A DNA stretch of 64,000 bases from Cyanophora paradoxa. Lineage: Eukaryota; Glaucocystophyceae; Cyanophorales; Cyanophoraceae. A model generated the notes under the pieces. That model was given only the letters and a program-made list of their open reading frames with translations, ran no database searches and was not told the origin of the DNA. Each line of letters opens with the position of its first letter. The stretch's first letter is position 1. Below are positions 20,606-31,285 of this stretch, one piece after another. The DNA lies in contig QPMI01000096.1 in assembly GCA_004431415.1 (NCBI GenBank), positions 1-64,000 on the forward strand. The letters run 5' to 3'. The translations under genes were made by a program, and so were the position numbers.

Positions 20606-21027
20606 TACGCGTAGAGAGTAGGGTCCTGGCTCGATCATCGGATTGCGACTCGCGATATCGATTGTTATAATCATCGATCTCGCGATCGCGATCGGAAATG
20701 TGTTTAATGTTTAGTGTACCGATATCGACGTCGACATCGCTTGTTCGAATTCAGATATGAATTCATAATCAAAAAGCTGATCATAAAGGCACCGCCGGCA
20801 ATGTCGACGTACATATGCCATGATGGGCTGGACCTACATGCAGTCTGCATTACGCCAGTCACTGATCGACGCTGTTCGAATTCGGTTCATAGGTTCTAGA
20901 TCTAATTTTAAGCAAGCTCTATAGCTATACTCCACTGGGCCAGCTCGAATTCGGAATTGGAAGTGTTCAGTCTTCGATGATGCCCCTCTGCATGCGCAGG
21001 CGCGTCCCTCGCCGCACGGCCTGTAGC
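20606..21027. other. Gene-free spacer
   Basis: AT-richer DNA made of overlapping palindromes (GATATCGAC, GACGTCGAC, GAATTC, TCGCGATCGCGATCG near 20679). No coding exon or known element is recognised. Confidence 0.5.
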
Positions 21028-22099
21028 TCATTTTAGATTGGCCGATCGCGAGCAGCGGCGTCTGCCCGCTGCGGGGCGAACCCGCGGGAGGGCGCGCTTG
21101 ACGGCGTTGATGTTGAACTTCTCGGGGAGCCACGTGTACACGCCGCCCCTCTTCGATATCGCCCCCTTGTTCGTGCTCGTGCGCGACACCTGCTGGGCTG
21201 CCCAGAGCGCCCGTTCTGCCGAGTAGCCTGCGAGACGTCGACCGGACGTCGACGGCATGAATTCGAGGCATACGCGATCGATATATATCTGGCCATATCA
21301 TATCTATAGGTAATTTATATATAGAGTAGGGCTAAGATCGATATCTAAAATTAAAATATTCGAAGCCAGATCCCGAAGCTGAGTTAAAATTCGAAGCGCA
21401 CGCTGAGACCTCCGATCCGTTGTTTTTTCAAGAAACTCCTCGTAACTCTCCGACCCTCCGACGTCCTCCGGGGGGCAGGCCCGCGCCCCGTCGGTGCAGC
21501 GGGGGTACGTAACCCCATGGCCAGGCTCCGGGGCGTGCACAGACTCGACGATCACTTCGTGCTCCCAGCAGTCGCCTGCCAGAGCCAGTTAGCTGATGTA
21601 CATGTGCAGTTCATGCAATTGCAAGGGGTGCGCGATCGATACTATGATTTATAGCGAATTTCGAATTTCGTGATCGCGCAGGCTCTAGCATGCGCACCGC
21701 CGTCGTAATAGTACCAGAATGTGTCCCCAGTGGACAGGTCGAGGCTACTCAGCTGGAAATTCTCTTCCTACAGACGACGTCAGGCCTAGGGTAGCAAGGC
21801 GCTGCTGCGCATGCGCATGCAGCTGCAGGAGATCATAAACACGTGCACCGTCACTTCATCACGCTCTTCTGCCCCCCCGCACATCTTTGACATGGTGGTC
21901 ATGCCCGCGACGTGAAATTCGTGCAGGTGAGCTGCGAAAACCGTCGACGTCGGGTGTCGCGAAAAAAAGCGTAAACTTGGCTTTCGCACCGTCAGCCCAC
22001 CCCATAGCGGAGTTCAGGATGCTGTGCACGACGAGAAGTGGCATGTCTCCTGCACGCGCAGCCTCGGTTGGAGTCGACATCGTGCAATTGCGCATCGTA
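21028..22099 (-). CDS. pRiA4b ORF-3-like domain protein
   Basis: The exons read, in order, GDMPLLVVHSILNSAMGWAD (first base 22049), HLHEFHVAGMTTMSKMCGGAEE (about 21920), ENFQLSSLDLSTGDTFWYYYDG (about 21705-21770) and DCWEHEVIVESVHAPEPG (21565 leftwards). The last continues through YPRCTDGARACPPEDVGG and YEEFLEKTTD, and a final exon holds YTWLPEKFNINAVKRAL with the stop at 21028-21030. This is the signature order of the pRiA4b ORF-3 family (LH..lq.amGW, HLHEF, W.HE, RCl.GeracPPEDvGG, YeefL), common in bacteria and plasmids and of unknown molecular role. Four introns with GTGCGC-type donors show it is a resident nuclear gene. The usual N-terminal beta strand (a WRR motif) is not seen; it may lie in an exon beyond the LINE whose poly-A sits 31 bp upstream, or the protein may start at MRNCTMSTPTEA. 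Confidence 0.72.
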
Positions 22100-22112
22100 T
22101 GAATAATATTAA

Positions 22113-22130
22113 TTCTAATTCGAAGATCAT
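22113..22130. repeat. 18 bp flank matching 29869-29886 (candidate LINE target duplication)
   Basis: TTCTAATTCGAAGATCAT lies directly against the poly-T that ends the LINE and recurs exactly at 29869-29886. Position and length fit a target-site duplication, but the second copy is 1.3 kb beyond the recognisable LINE coding region. Confidence 0.6.
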
Positions 22131-25100
22131 TTTTTTTTTTTGGTGAATTACCGGCCACAGTCTCTAGACACCAGCACTGCGGGGGCTGCCCAGGGGGCAT
22201 AAAGACAAAAAAGCAAAATAACTAAGACAAGAGCACGAAGAAAGATAAGACAAAGAGCCAAAATCGACAATAAAAAAGGAAAGACACAGAGCTCGAGACA
22301 GATCGATAGCGAGAAGAGACGATAAATCGAGCAGATCTAGGGACAGAGGATAACTGACACGAAGAAGAGCCAGAGCTAGAGATACCATCAATATCAGAAG
22401 GAATTACATCACTAAGAAGCGGGGACAAAATTGAGAAAGATAAATAACAGGAAGAAGACAAGTAAGAGGAACAACAAGACGACATGGAGGCGGAGGCGAA
22501 GCAGGACGATGCGAAAGGGCAGAGCTACGGCACGAGGTCGAGGAGGACACAGGAGGCGGAGCAGGCGGATCAAGAGCAGGCAAAAGGACAGTCAAAGGAA
22601 TCACTAAAGCCGGCCAGGGTCGAGGCGGGCAATCGAACTGCAAACGACGGCGAACAACAGGTCGAGCACGAGGACTATAGCTAGTATTGAAACTAACTCT
22701 AGCATCAACACTACGATCAGAATCCGAACCAGACCGAACTAAACTAGAAGACGAAGAAGTACGCCGGCGCCGGCGGGATACGATCGCGACCAGCGAAGCA
22801 GAAGACGAAGGCAAAGGCGGCAGTCCGGTATCAAGAACAAAGGCCGGAGGGTCCGGCCCGGCAAACCGCCGGGGGAAGTAGAAGGAGCCGCAGGCTCGGC
22901 AAGCCGGCGACGGGTACGACCACGAGTCCGGGAGGAGATCGGGGAAGCCGGTCCCGGAGCTGAGGGCCCAGGAGCAGAGCCAGGAGAAGGTAAGCCCGGC
23001 GAGAAATCTGACCCGGAGCCGGAACCCAGCGAACGACGACGACGAAGAGGCCCCGAGGAGCCACGACGGGGGAGCTACCGAGCAAAGTACTGACAGCCGG
23101 CGCCGAACACGGCGGCGGAGGTACCCCGCAGACAGTGGCAGGCGGAGAGTCCAGGGTCGATCGAGAGATCCGCCGACGGGAATGCGGCGGGGGCCGACGA
23201 GACGGAAGAGGCCTAGGCGAGGAGGGGGCCGAGGAAGGGTCGGAGGCAGGGGAAGGGCCGCGAGCAGGTGACGGGGATCGCTGCCGGCGCCGAAGAGAGG
23301 GCAGCGAAGCTGGAGAAAGGTCGGGTGGCGCCGGATCAGATGACACGGAGGTCATGGCCATGGGCGGCGCAGAGAGAGACGAGCTCGAGGGCGCAAGGGC
23401 CCGACGAGGGCGCCGGCGGCGAATCTCACGAGCGCCAGGAAGCGGGATAGGACCGCATATGGACCCGAGGCGCCGAAGGGGGAGCAGGGAGCCGGAATGA
23501 CGGGGAGACCGAAAAGAGGACAGTCTCGCCAACACTCGGAAGCGGGGCAGAGGCCGAGGACCCGGAGCTCGAGGGGGGAGGAGGGCGGAGGAGGAGAGAG
23601 AAGGCGGCTATTCGAAGGGTATGGAGAATCGAGAGCGGAGGCGAGGGAGGCCGAAGTGATGGCGAGCTCTGGAGGCGAGGGGCCTGCAAGCGGATCCGGG
23701 AAAGTGGATGCAGATGCAAAGAGACCGGGGACGTAGAGGCGGTAGGGCATGCAAAAAGATAGTGCCGCCCAGCGTCACAGTTGCAGAAGCGGGGCAAGAA
23801 GGATGGGCTGAAGAGGGGCTGAACCAGGAGGACGTCAGAAAGAGGGCCTCGCAGGGGCGGAAGTGGAGGAGCAAGGGGAAGAGGTAAGAAGGGGTATGGA
23901 GCTGCAAGATGACCAGGGACCTGCCGGGGAACAGGCAAGTGAAGAGCCCCGTGACAGCAAGTTGTAAGGAGGGAGGAGGCAGAGGCGGGGCCAGAGGGCC
24001 AAGGAGCACAGGGATCGGGACCGCAGGGAATGGGGGAAAGGAGCGTCGAGAGGGGCAGCGAGAGCAGGAATAGGAATGGGCCCAAGGGTCACTACAGGGG
24101 CCAGAGCAGGAGGGACGGCGCAGGAGGCGGGCGACCACCAGGGATCCCCAACGGGACATTCCCACGAACGGCAAACTCCGCAGGATTCCGGAGGACAGAA
24201 TCGATGTCACGCGAAGAGACGAGGTTGTCAGCACCGCCCGAAGAAGGAGCGCCGGACGAGTCAGAATCAGAGCTTGAACTAGAACGATGAGAACCGGTAC
24301 CAGACTCTGAATCATGTGCGTCATCATCCGAGGCAGCCTGATCATCAGCGTCAGCAGCAGCCAAGCGAGCGCGCCGCTCCTCCAACAAGGCCGAAGCCTG
24401 CGGAAGGGTGAACTCGAGGTACGACATATTTCTGTCCCAGGCGGCAACAAGCGCGGCGCGGTTGTAAGAAGGTGCATCAATGTCAGCCTCCTCAAGATCG
24501 CACCGAGCGCGAGCAACCTGTTGGATGGAAAATACGCCAGCAAGGATCGCTCCAAGTGAGCGAAGGCAGAAGGCGGGGTTAACTTTACTGCGCAAAATGG
24601 GTCCAGATAAATCCGGAACCGAGAGGATGTGGAAGAGAGAGAGGTCAGGCACTGCGACCTCTTCACGCTCATCCGGTGGAAGAGTAGAAGCCCAGAAATT
24701 CAGGCGCTCACGAATGAAATCCCAGAACGAACGAGAAAGCGGGCACTCAGAGAAAACGTGCGCGTGAGAGCGAGCAGATCCGTCATTACAAACCCGACAG
24801 AAACGACGGCGGGGCGACTGTTGCTCGCCCAAACGATACAATTTGAAATGCAAACGGTAAAGAGCATCGATCCAAAGCATCGGGAAACACTGAAGGACGA
24901 CAAGATTAGGAAGACGGGACGGAGACAAGGCGCCGGGAAACCCCCACTTAGCATCGGGCATCTGAGCGTGGCTAGACACATCGCGAAGCCGCTGGACCTC
25001 AAGGCAGTAGAAGCGACGAACAGAGGAGAGGCGGAGAGGGAGCATACGAGCGAAAGTGAACGCAAGATTATCAAGAGAAAGAAAGGCCGAAGGACCTGCG

Positions 25101-28100
25101 CCAAGAACAAAAAGGCCAGGCAGGGTCCCGCGACGAAAAGAGAGGAAGACAGCGCTGAAGCAAACATGCAGCGGGAGCAAACGGGACAGAATTGAATTGG
25201 AGCTCGAGGATAGGCCCACAGGGTGGGAAGCCGCAGGGCGGCAAGGAACGCGCGGTACGTAGTCCAGCACCCGTGGAATTATCTGGTTATCGCGAACGGG
25301 GAAGGCAACAAAAGTACCACTTGGGCCTCGAAGGAGAGCAAACGAGGCGTCCGGTCCGGACCACCAGAGATGCTGAGGCGGCGGTGCAGGGGCCTCGAGA
25401 ACCTGGCGCCAAGTAGCCGGGAGCGCAGAGCACAGACTAGGGAAAAAGGAGTGGAGGGCGGAGGAGGCAGCTGCTGGAGCCCGGAACCCCCGGGCAGCAC
25501 AATCCCAGATATCGCAGACCCGCAGCAAGCCGGACCGTGCACAGCGACTCCAGTCGACCTCGTCGCCGGGAGTACTGAACAGAGGATTGAAGAAAAGAGG
25601 TTGGGATAACACTTCGGGAGAGTTACGAGGTTGACACACGCCCTGGCGCTGAGCCCACTCGGAGAGAGTCTGCTTCCAAATAGGAGGCAAGTCAAGTCTG
25701 TCAAGTGGGAGGCGGAGCGAGACAAGGGCGGGGCCATAGGAAAAAGGTGCCAGCTGAGCGTCCAGTTTGCTCAAGAGGTACTCCTTCCAAGGAGCCGAAC
25801 AAGAGGGGTCAGCGAGCAAGGCCACCCACTTCATTTTCAGCGATAACGAAAAAGCTCGAATATCCGGGCAGTTGAGACCACCTTGACGCCACGGCAGAGG
25901 AGAAATATACTTCGAAAGCTGCCCGCTCACGCCAGCAAAAGCGCGAAGCTTCTCTTGCCATGTCGAATACTGAGCATCAGGGGGTCAAGCAAATATAGAG
26001 CATAATGTAGGGACCCAATAAATACAGCCCAGGCAAGGAGAACGCCGGAACGCATCGGCATGCGATAAGTCTTCGCTTGCTGGACACGGATATCAAGAGC
26101 AGCGTTCTTTTTCCGCCAGAACCGAGACAGATCGGGCTCTAGTGGAAAGCCCAGGTATTTTCGAATTTTTTCAGCGGGAGGGAGATCCGTCACCTGAAGA
26201 CGCCGCCAGGGGCAGTCCTCGACGCTAGGCCAGGCATGTGCGGGATATCGCGGAGTGGAAGAAGGCTAGATTTCTCGAGATTAATAAGAGCTCCAGAGAG
26301 CCGGCAGTATTTATCAAAGCACTCTTTCCAGAAAGGCAATTCGGTAAAAGACGAGATTAAAGGAACAGTGTCGTCTGCAAACTGGAGCACCTTGCAAAGA
26401 GAGCTAGAGGACAAGCGGACACCTCGTATACGAGCATCAGCATTAATCAAAAGGGCTAAAAGGTGTGTGCACAAATTATATAGATAGGGCGAAAGGGGCC
26501 ACCCTGACGTACACCGCATCGAATGGGGAAAGGGGCGGAGGTCCAGCCGTTAATGTGAACAGAACCCTGCAGATCAGAGTAGAGCAGGCGGACCCACTTG
26601 ATAAATTGGGACCCGAAACCGAACTGTTCGAGCGACCAGAAAAGGAAGCTCCAGTTAACGCGGTCATAGGCTTTTGAAAAATCAAGAAATCCGAAGCACA
26701 GCTGTTCGAGTGCAGGATTACCGCCCTCGTAATGCATGAGAAGATAAACAAGCATAACCTGGTGCACTGCGGACCGACGATGAATAAAGCCAGACTGAAA
26801 GCGGGATACAAGACCAGACATGAGTGGCGTTAAGCGGTTGGAGAGGGCGCGCTCGACTGCACGCTCTTCGACATTAGAGAGAGAAATTGGGCGGCGATTT
26901 GCAATCAAAGTAGGGTCCGTTGCCGGTTTAGTAATAGGAGTAATGAGGACGTGCCGCAAAGACTCGGACGGCTGCCCAGACTCATACATAGCAGCGATGT
27001 AAGCACAGAAATCGGGCCAATCTCATCAAAAAAGTGAACGTAGAATTCAGCAGGGAGACCATCGATGCCAGGAGACTTGGCTCCGCCAGACATCTCCTTA
27101 AAAGCACGAAATAGTTCTCCAGACGATAAGTCAGAGTCAAGATCAGCAGACTCAGTAGGGAGCAGGCGGTGAGGGGAATAGAGAGAGGCAACGCCAGACC
27201 GCTCAGCTAGCGACCGATCAACCACGGCCTGAGCTGCAGCGCCGTCATATAGTTGAGCGTAATAGGCGGAAGAAAGCTCGAGCAAAGTGCGGGGTCGTCC
27301 GACGCGGCCTCTGGGCCTTCGGTGTCGAGGGCCCGAAGCCCTCCGTGAACTGAGCATGAGAATCCGGTAAATAATGCTCAAAAAAGCTTTACTAGACCGT
27401 CCATCTTGAGTTGCGGCAAAACGAATTTCTTTGCGTGAATGCTGTCTGGCATAGTCAGACACAAGCGAATTCAAGCTGCGCATCATAGAAGTGCGCAGTG
27501 TACGGAAAGCGACATCATCAATAGAGCCAGCGGCGTGGCGACGGATGAGAGCCTCGAGAGCTCGAACAGCGGAGATGTAAGCGTCCTTCCGCCTGCGCTT
27601 CTCATCAAGCTCCCAGGCCCGAACACGACGCTGGAGCTCGGATTTGAGGGCGTCCCACCGACGGACGCGATCTGTAACTAATGGCCACGCGGCGCGCCAG
27701 TCACGAATTATAGTAGAAATGAAACCAGAATATTCCGGGCATGTGCCATACGCCGCCCAGTTCATGCGCCAGCGACCGGGGCCACGGCGAGAGATTCCGG
27801 GGGCTTTAAGTGTGAGATAGATGCCTATATGATCAGAATTGCGTGGCTCGCCGACTGCAGAGTAAGCCGTCCACGGCCGAAGCGAGACGGCCCAATCGCG
27901 GAGGGAGGACGAGAGGAAAAAATAATCGAGCCGGGACTCAATCGTCCCGCCCGCCGGCCGCGGCCGGCTCCAGGTTTTAAAGCACGCTCTAGTGTGAGGC
28001 CCGGCATCGAAAAGGCCATAACGAGCTCGGATCAACTCAAAGGCGTCGGGGGAGGGGTTCCACGACTAGGGCCGGGAGCATCAGAGGGGAGCTCGTGGAA

Positions 28101-28576
28101 ATTAAAATCTCCTCCTAAGATGAGGCGGCTGTCGAAAGGAACCACGGACTCGAGAGTATAAAGAAGAGTTTCATAGAAACCGCGACGCTCGGAATCATCT
28201 GTAGGAGCATATACATTGCAAAAATAAATGGGACCAAATTTGGTCTCGAACAAGAAAAGTTGAAGTCGAGGACTATCAGCTGGAGTCAACAACCGAATTT
28301 GAAAAGGGGAATCACCAGGAAAGAGAGCGGCGACCCCTGAGTGGCCTGACCACTAGGGTTATGAGACCAAAAAGAGGGGGCCGATCCCCAGGCGCGCGCG
28401 AGGCGCTTGGATAATGAGGAAGAAGAAACATGAGTCTCCTGCAGGAACACAGCTGAATGCCGCGCACTATCGCGGAGGCAATCAAAGAGAAAAGAACGAT
28501 AAGATTTGCCTAATACATCATGAAAAGCTCGATCTAGTTTGCCTGCTACGTTCAGAGAAAGAAACCTAAACGTCAT
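22131..28576 (-). mobile_element. LINE family A, near full length (APE endonuclease plus reverse transcriptase)
   Basis: The element lies on the minus strand: poly-A tail at 22131-22141 (T on plus), about 1.95 kb of 3' sequence, then one long pol frame from 24092 to 28576. The same 3' terminus occurs at 16246, 16855 and 53445, so the family has been active and leaves 5'-truncated copies. The 3' part (22404-24085) holds only weak Pro/Ser-rich frames and is probably UTR. The 5' limit is uncertain: it may be near 28.6-28.9 kb, or at 29868 if the 18 bp repeat is the target duplication. Confidence 0.9.
24092..28576 (-). CDS. LINE pol: apurinic-type endonuclease, reverse transcriptase, C-terminal zinc knuckle (six frame breaks)
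   Basis: Reading from 28576 leftward, the APE endonuclease shows LSLNVAG, FLQETHV (catalytic Glu), CNVYAPTDD, LILGGDFNF, SRLDYFFLS and NSDHIGIYL. The reverse transcriptase follows with RRPISLSNVEERAVERAL, GFLDFSKAYDRVNW, GVRQG...SPYLYNL and the catalytic FADDT. A long thumb/connection part ends in a CX2C...H...C zinc knuckle (CRVCNDGSARSHAHVFSEC). The frame changes near 28334, 28048, 27014, 26497, 26240 and 25980. Every change is equivalent to loss of one base, and most fall in runs of three to five G/C. All catalytic motifs are kept, so the break pattern looks like base-calling error rather than decay. The motif set fits APE-encoding LINEs of the L1/Tx1-like group. Confidence 0.9.
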
Positions 28577-28929
28577 TTACGGGGGTGGTGCAGCTCGAGG
28601 ACAAAGCCCAAGAGCCGGAAGAGAAAACGAGGGCCGGGGGCGAGGGAGGGCCGAGGGATCAACCCCGCCGCGATACGCAGCGGGAATCGATGGGGGCCCG
28701 AACGCCTCACGCCGATCCCGAGGGGACGCAGCAGCGGCCTGCAAGATCGAGAAAGTCATGCAAGAGAGAAAGAGAGGAGATCGGATCGATTGCGAGGGGC
28801 GGGCCATGAGCCGGAAAAGGCCATGAGGCCATCGAGAGTACGAATTGCAAAAGCGAACCTGCGCAGCGCGCTGCAGGTCCTCCTTCCACGGAAGATGATG
28901 TCGAAGTTGATGGGTCGTTAGCCGGCGCA

Positions 28930-30844
28930 TGATCGCGCTGGGGCCGGTCTGGTCGGTCCAGTTCTCGCCGTTGTACTGCTCCAGGGAGCGCGAGCGGCCG
29001 CTGATCGTGACGCCCGTGCGGGTGTGCGGGGCGTGCTCGGAATGCTGCGCGCTGTGACAGCCGGCCGGTTGCAGAACGCCCAGCTGCCGCTGATCTGAAC
29101 TGTCTCATTGCCGAACTTGTGAGAGAAAGGCAACCGCGCCTGACTGGCGACGGCGGGACCTCCGAGAGAAACACTTTGATCCAGACGCTGTTGCCATTGA
29201 TGCGATGAACTTTGGACGGGCTGAAGCCGCGCTGCACGAGCCAGTTGGAAAAGACACTATGCGCATTGGAGGGAGCTGAATAGAAAGGGCCGAAGCTGAC
29301 GGAGGGATCGCGGAAGCCGGCCTCGCGCGCGGCCTTCGAATCCAGAGGCGGCGGGGGGCGCCGTTCGCATCGGCCGGAAGCTGAGTGAAGTCGAGGACGG
29401 GAAGGTACTGGAGCGCTGATTTGCGGAGCAGCTTCTCGGCTGCATCACCGTGCACCGCCTCGATGGTGAGCAGGAGTGCGCTATTCCGTAGCAGCACACT
29501 GCCACGGGGGGGTCGAGGCTAGCCAAGCAGTCGGCTACGCTGTGACGAATCTGGGTTCTGCTGGGCCCCTCGGACAGCGCGCGGAGGGCGTTGGACTGAG
29601 AGGTCGGGGCGGTCAAGCTGAAATATCTGACCGTCTGGCTATAAAGCTGCGCGGGGGTCGATTCGGCCTCGAACAGCTCGGGGCTGATAATCAGATTCAT
29701 CGCCGTGATCGCACCGCGGATCTCGAGGACGCGATAGATCTCCGGCTCAGTGTCACGAAGATTGATCCGCAGCCGCAACACTGATGCCGCCAAGAGTTGC
29801 TCTGCGAGCACATGCAAAGCTTCGGCACGCACGCGACTTCACCCTTTCTAAATAAATAGCGTCACCCTTTCTAATTCGAAGATCATGATCGATATCAGAT
29901 TCATCGCCGTGATCGCACCGCGGATCTCGAGGACGCGATAGATCTCCGGCTCAGTGTCACGAAGATTGATCCGCAGCCGCAACACTGATGCCGCCAAGAG
30001 TTGCTCTGCGAGCACATGCAAAGCTTCGGCACGCACGCGACTTCACCCTTTCTAAATAAATAGCGTCATCCGCAAAACGCGCACCGCGGGCTGCAGCGTC
30101 ACGATAGAGCTTGGCAGGCAGAGAGACAAGACTCTCGGGGACGAGAAGAGAGGCGGCGGCGGCATGAGGTGCCGGAAACAGCGCGATTAGTCGATGCTGC
30201 GTGCGGATTCGAAGGGTCGACGGCGTTAGCGTACGCGCGCGAAAATAGAAGCTCGCAAGACTTCGTTGCGACGCTCACCATTCTCCATGTCGGCTGATGG
30301 CGCAGCACCGCGATCCAGTCCTCCTCGCGATCCTCGAGGTCGTGATCGGCGCCTTCCTCGAGCTCTACCTCGAGTAGCTGCCGAGACAGGTATCTGGGCA
30401 CGCGGACCTGCGGAATACGGCCCGGAATCAAAACCCACGATCGCGATCGCGAATTATAAAATCGCGCGAGTGGCTGACCCGCGCGACGGAGACAGCGCCA
30501 AATTCCTGCGAAAGCATGACGGCCGCGATCTTTCCAGGGACGACGTGCTCGGGTTCCCAAGGGTGGTTCCTGCGTCTTTTTCTCATTTTCAACGAAAGAT
30601 TCAGCGTCTGCCCCGCTCGTGGCGGCTCTTCTGCTTGCAGCTTATTCTCATTCGCGTCGTTGGCGCCGGTGTCGAGAAATAAATTGGAAAACGATCGCGA
30701 ACGCGATTCGCCGTCGCGCCCCCAGGCGAGCGCTGCCGGCAACAGGGGCAGCTCAAGCGCGGGGGCCGGCGCCTGCGAGCGCTGGAGCTGCGCATGCGTT
30801 GATGTCGACATGACGTGCGCTAACGCGAGCCGGTTTCCTTGCAA
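28930..30844 (-). CDS. Unrecognised multi-exon protein next to the LINE
   Basis: Minus-strand exons begin at MQGNRLALAHVMSTSTHAQL (30844). They continue through LFLDTGANDANENKLQAEE and PGKIAAVMLSQEFGAVS; VRVPRYLSRQLLEVELEE (about 30270-30430); SLLVPESLVSLPAKLYRDAA; RLRINLRDTEPEIYRVLEI; YSQTVRYFSLTAPTSQSNAL; LLRNSALLLTIEAVHGDAAE; and VHRINGNSVWIKVFLSE. The last pieces are GNETVQISGSWAFCNRP and EQYNGENWTDQTGPSAI. GTGCG donors and GCAG acceptors are visible. The mix of helices and beta-rich Ser/Thr segments resembles the extracellular part of the gene at 7-15 kb (compare FYSAPSN with FYTAPSN), but no domain is certain. The exon near 29755-29820 is duplicated at 29960-30025. The 3' end runs into the LINE, so the gene may be broken. 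Confidence 0.45.
29691..29864. repeat. 174 bp tandem duplication, copy 1
   Basis: Identical to 29895-30068 as far as I can read. It contains a complete short exon (RLRINLRDTEPEIYRVL) plus parts of both flanking introns. The copies are separated by a 30 bp spacer that holds the 18 bp sequence also found at the LINE poly-A end. Confidence 0.93.
29895..30068. repeat. 174 bp tandem duplication, copy 2
   Basis: Second copy. On its right it joins the upstream exon (SLVSLPAKLYRDAAAR, then a GTGCGCG donor) correctly, so it is in its natural context at the 5' side, while copy 1 is in natural context at the 3' side. Confidence 0.93.
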
Positions 30845-30963
30845 TTGAAATAATCTGAAGCCACCGCGCGGCCGCGGCCGCCTCTAAAACTTCTCTGAAT
30901 CTAGAGAGATCTCCTCCTCCACCGTGGCACTGTATACGTATAGAGAGAATTTAGAGCTCCGCA

Positions 30964-31000
30964 TATACGCGTACGTATACGTATTATACGTACGCGTATA
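30964..31000. repeat. Perfect hairpin, 16 bp arms
   Basis: TATACGCGTACGTATA, a 5-base loop CGTAT, then the exact reverse complement TATACGTACGCGTATA. It lies in the gene-free gap 30845-31285, between the DCP2 3' flank and the 5' end of the minus-strand gene at 28930-30844. The rest of the gap (TCTAGAGAG and GAGCTC runs, TCGCGATCGCGAG at 31028) shows nothing coding. Confidence 0.88.
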
Positions 31001-31285
31001 CAGAGCTAGCGCTCTTACTTCTCTCAATCGCGATCGCGAGGTTCTCCCCTTCCTCTAAGGCTTTCCCGTTCTCTCGAGCTCGAGTTCTGATCATGAGCAC
31101 CCTCGCGCGGCCCTCCGAATTCCCAAGTTCGCCCTGCTAGATGCATTGCTCCTCGGGACGCGAGCGCACGGGCGCTTCGGTCTCCAACTGTATTCGAGGG
31201 CGGCGGCGGATACGGCGGGGACCGAGGGAAGAGGGAGGGAGGGGAAGGGAGGGGCGGGCCGGGGGCGGGCGCCCGGCCGGGCCGC

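Noticed and set aside
22404-24085. Possible second LINE protein downstream of pol
   Set aside because: The Pro/Ser/Arg-rich frames are broken and lack an ORF1-type coiled coil or zinc knuckle; better read as 3' UTR.
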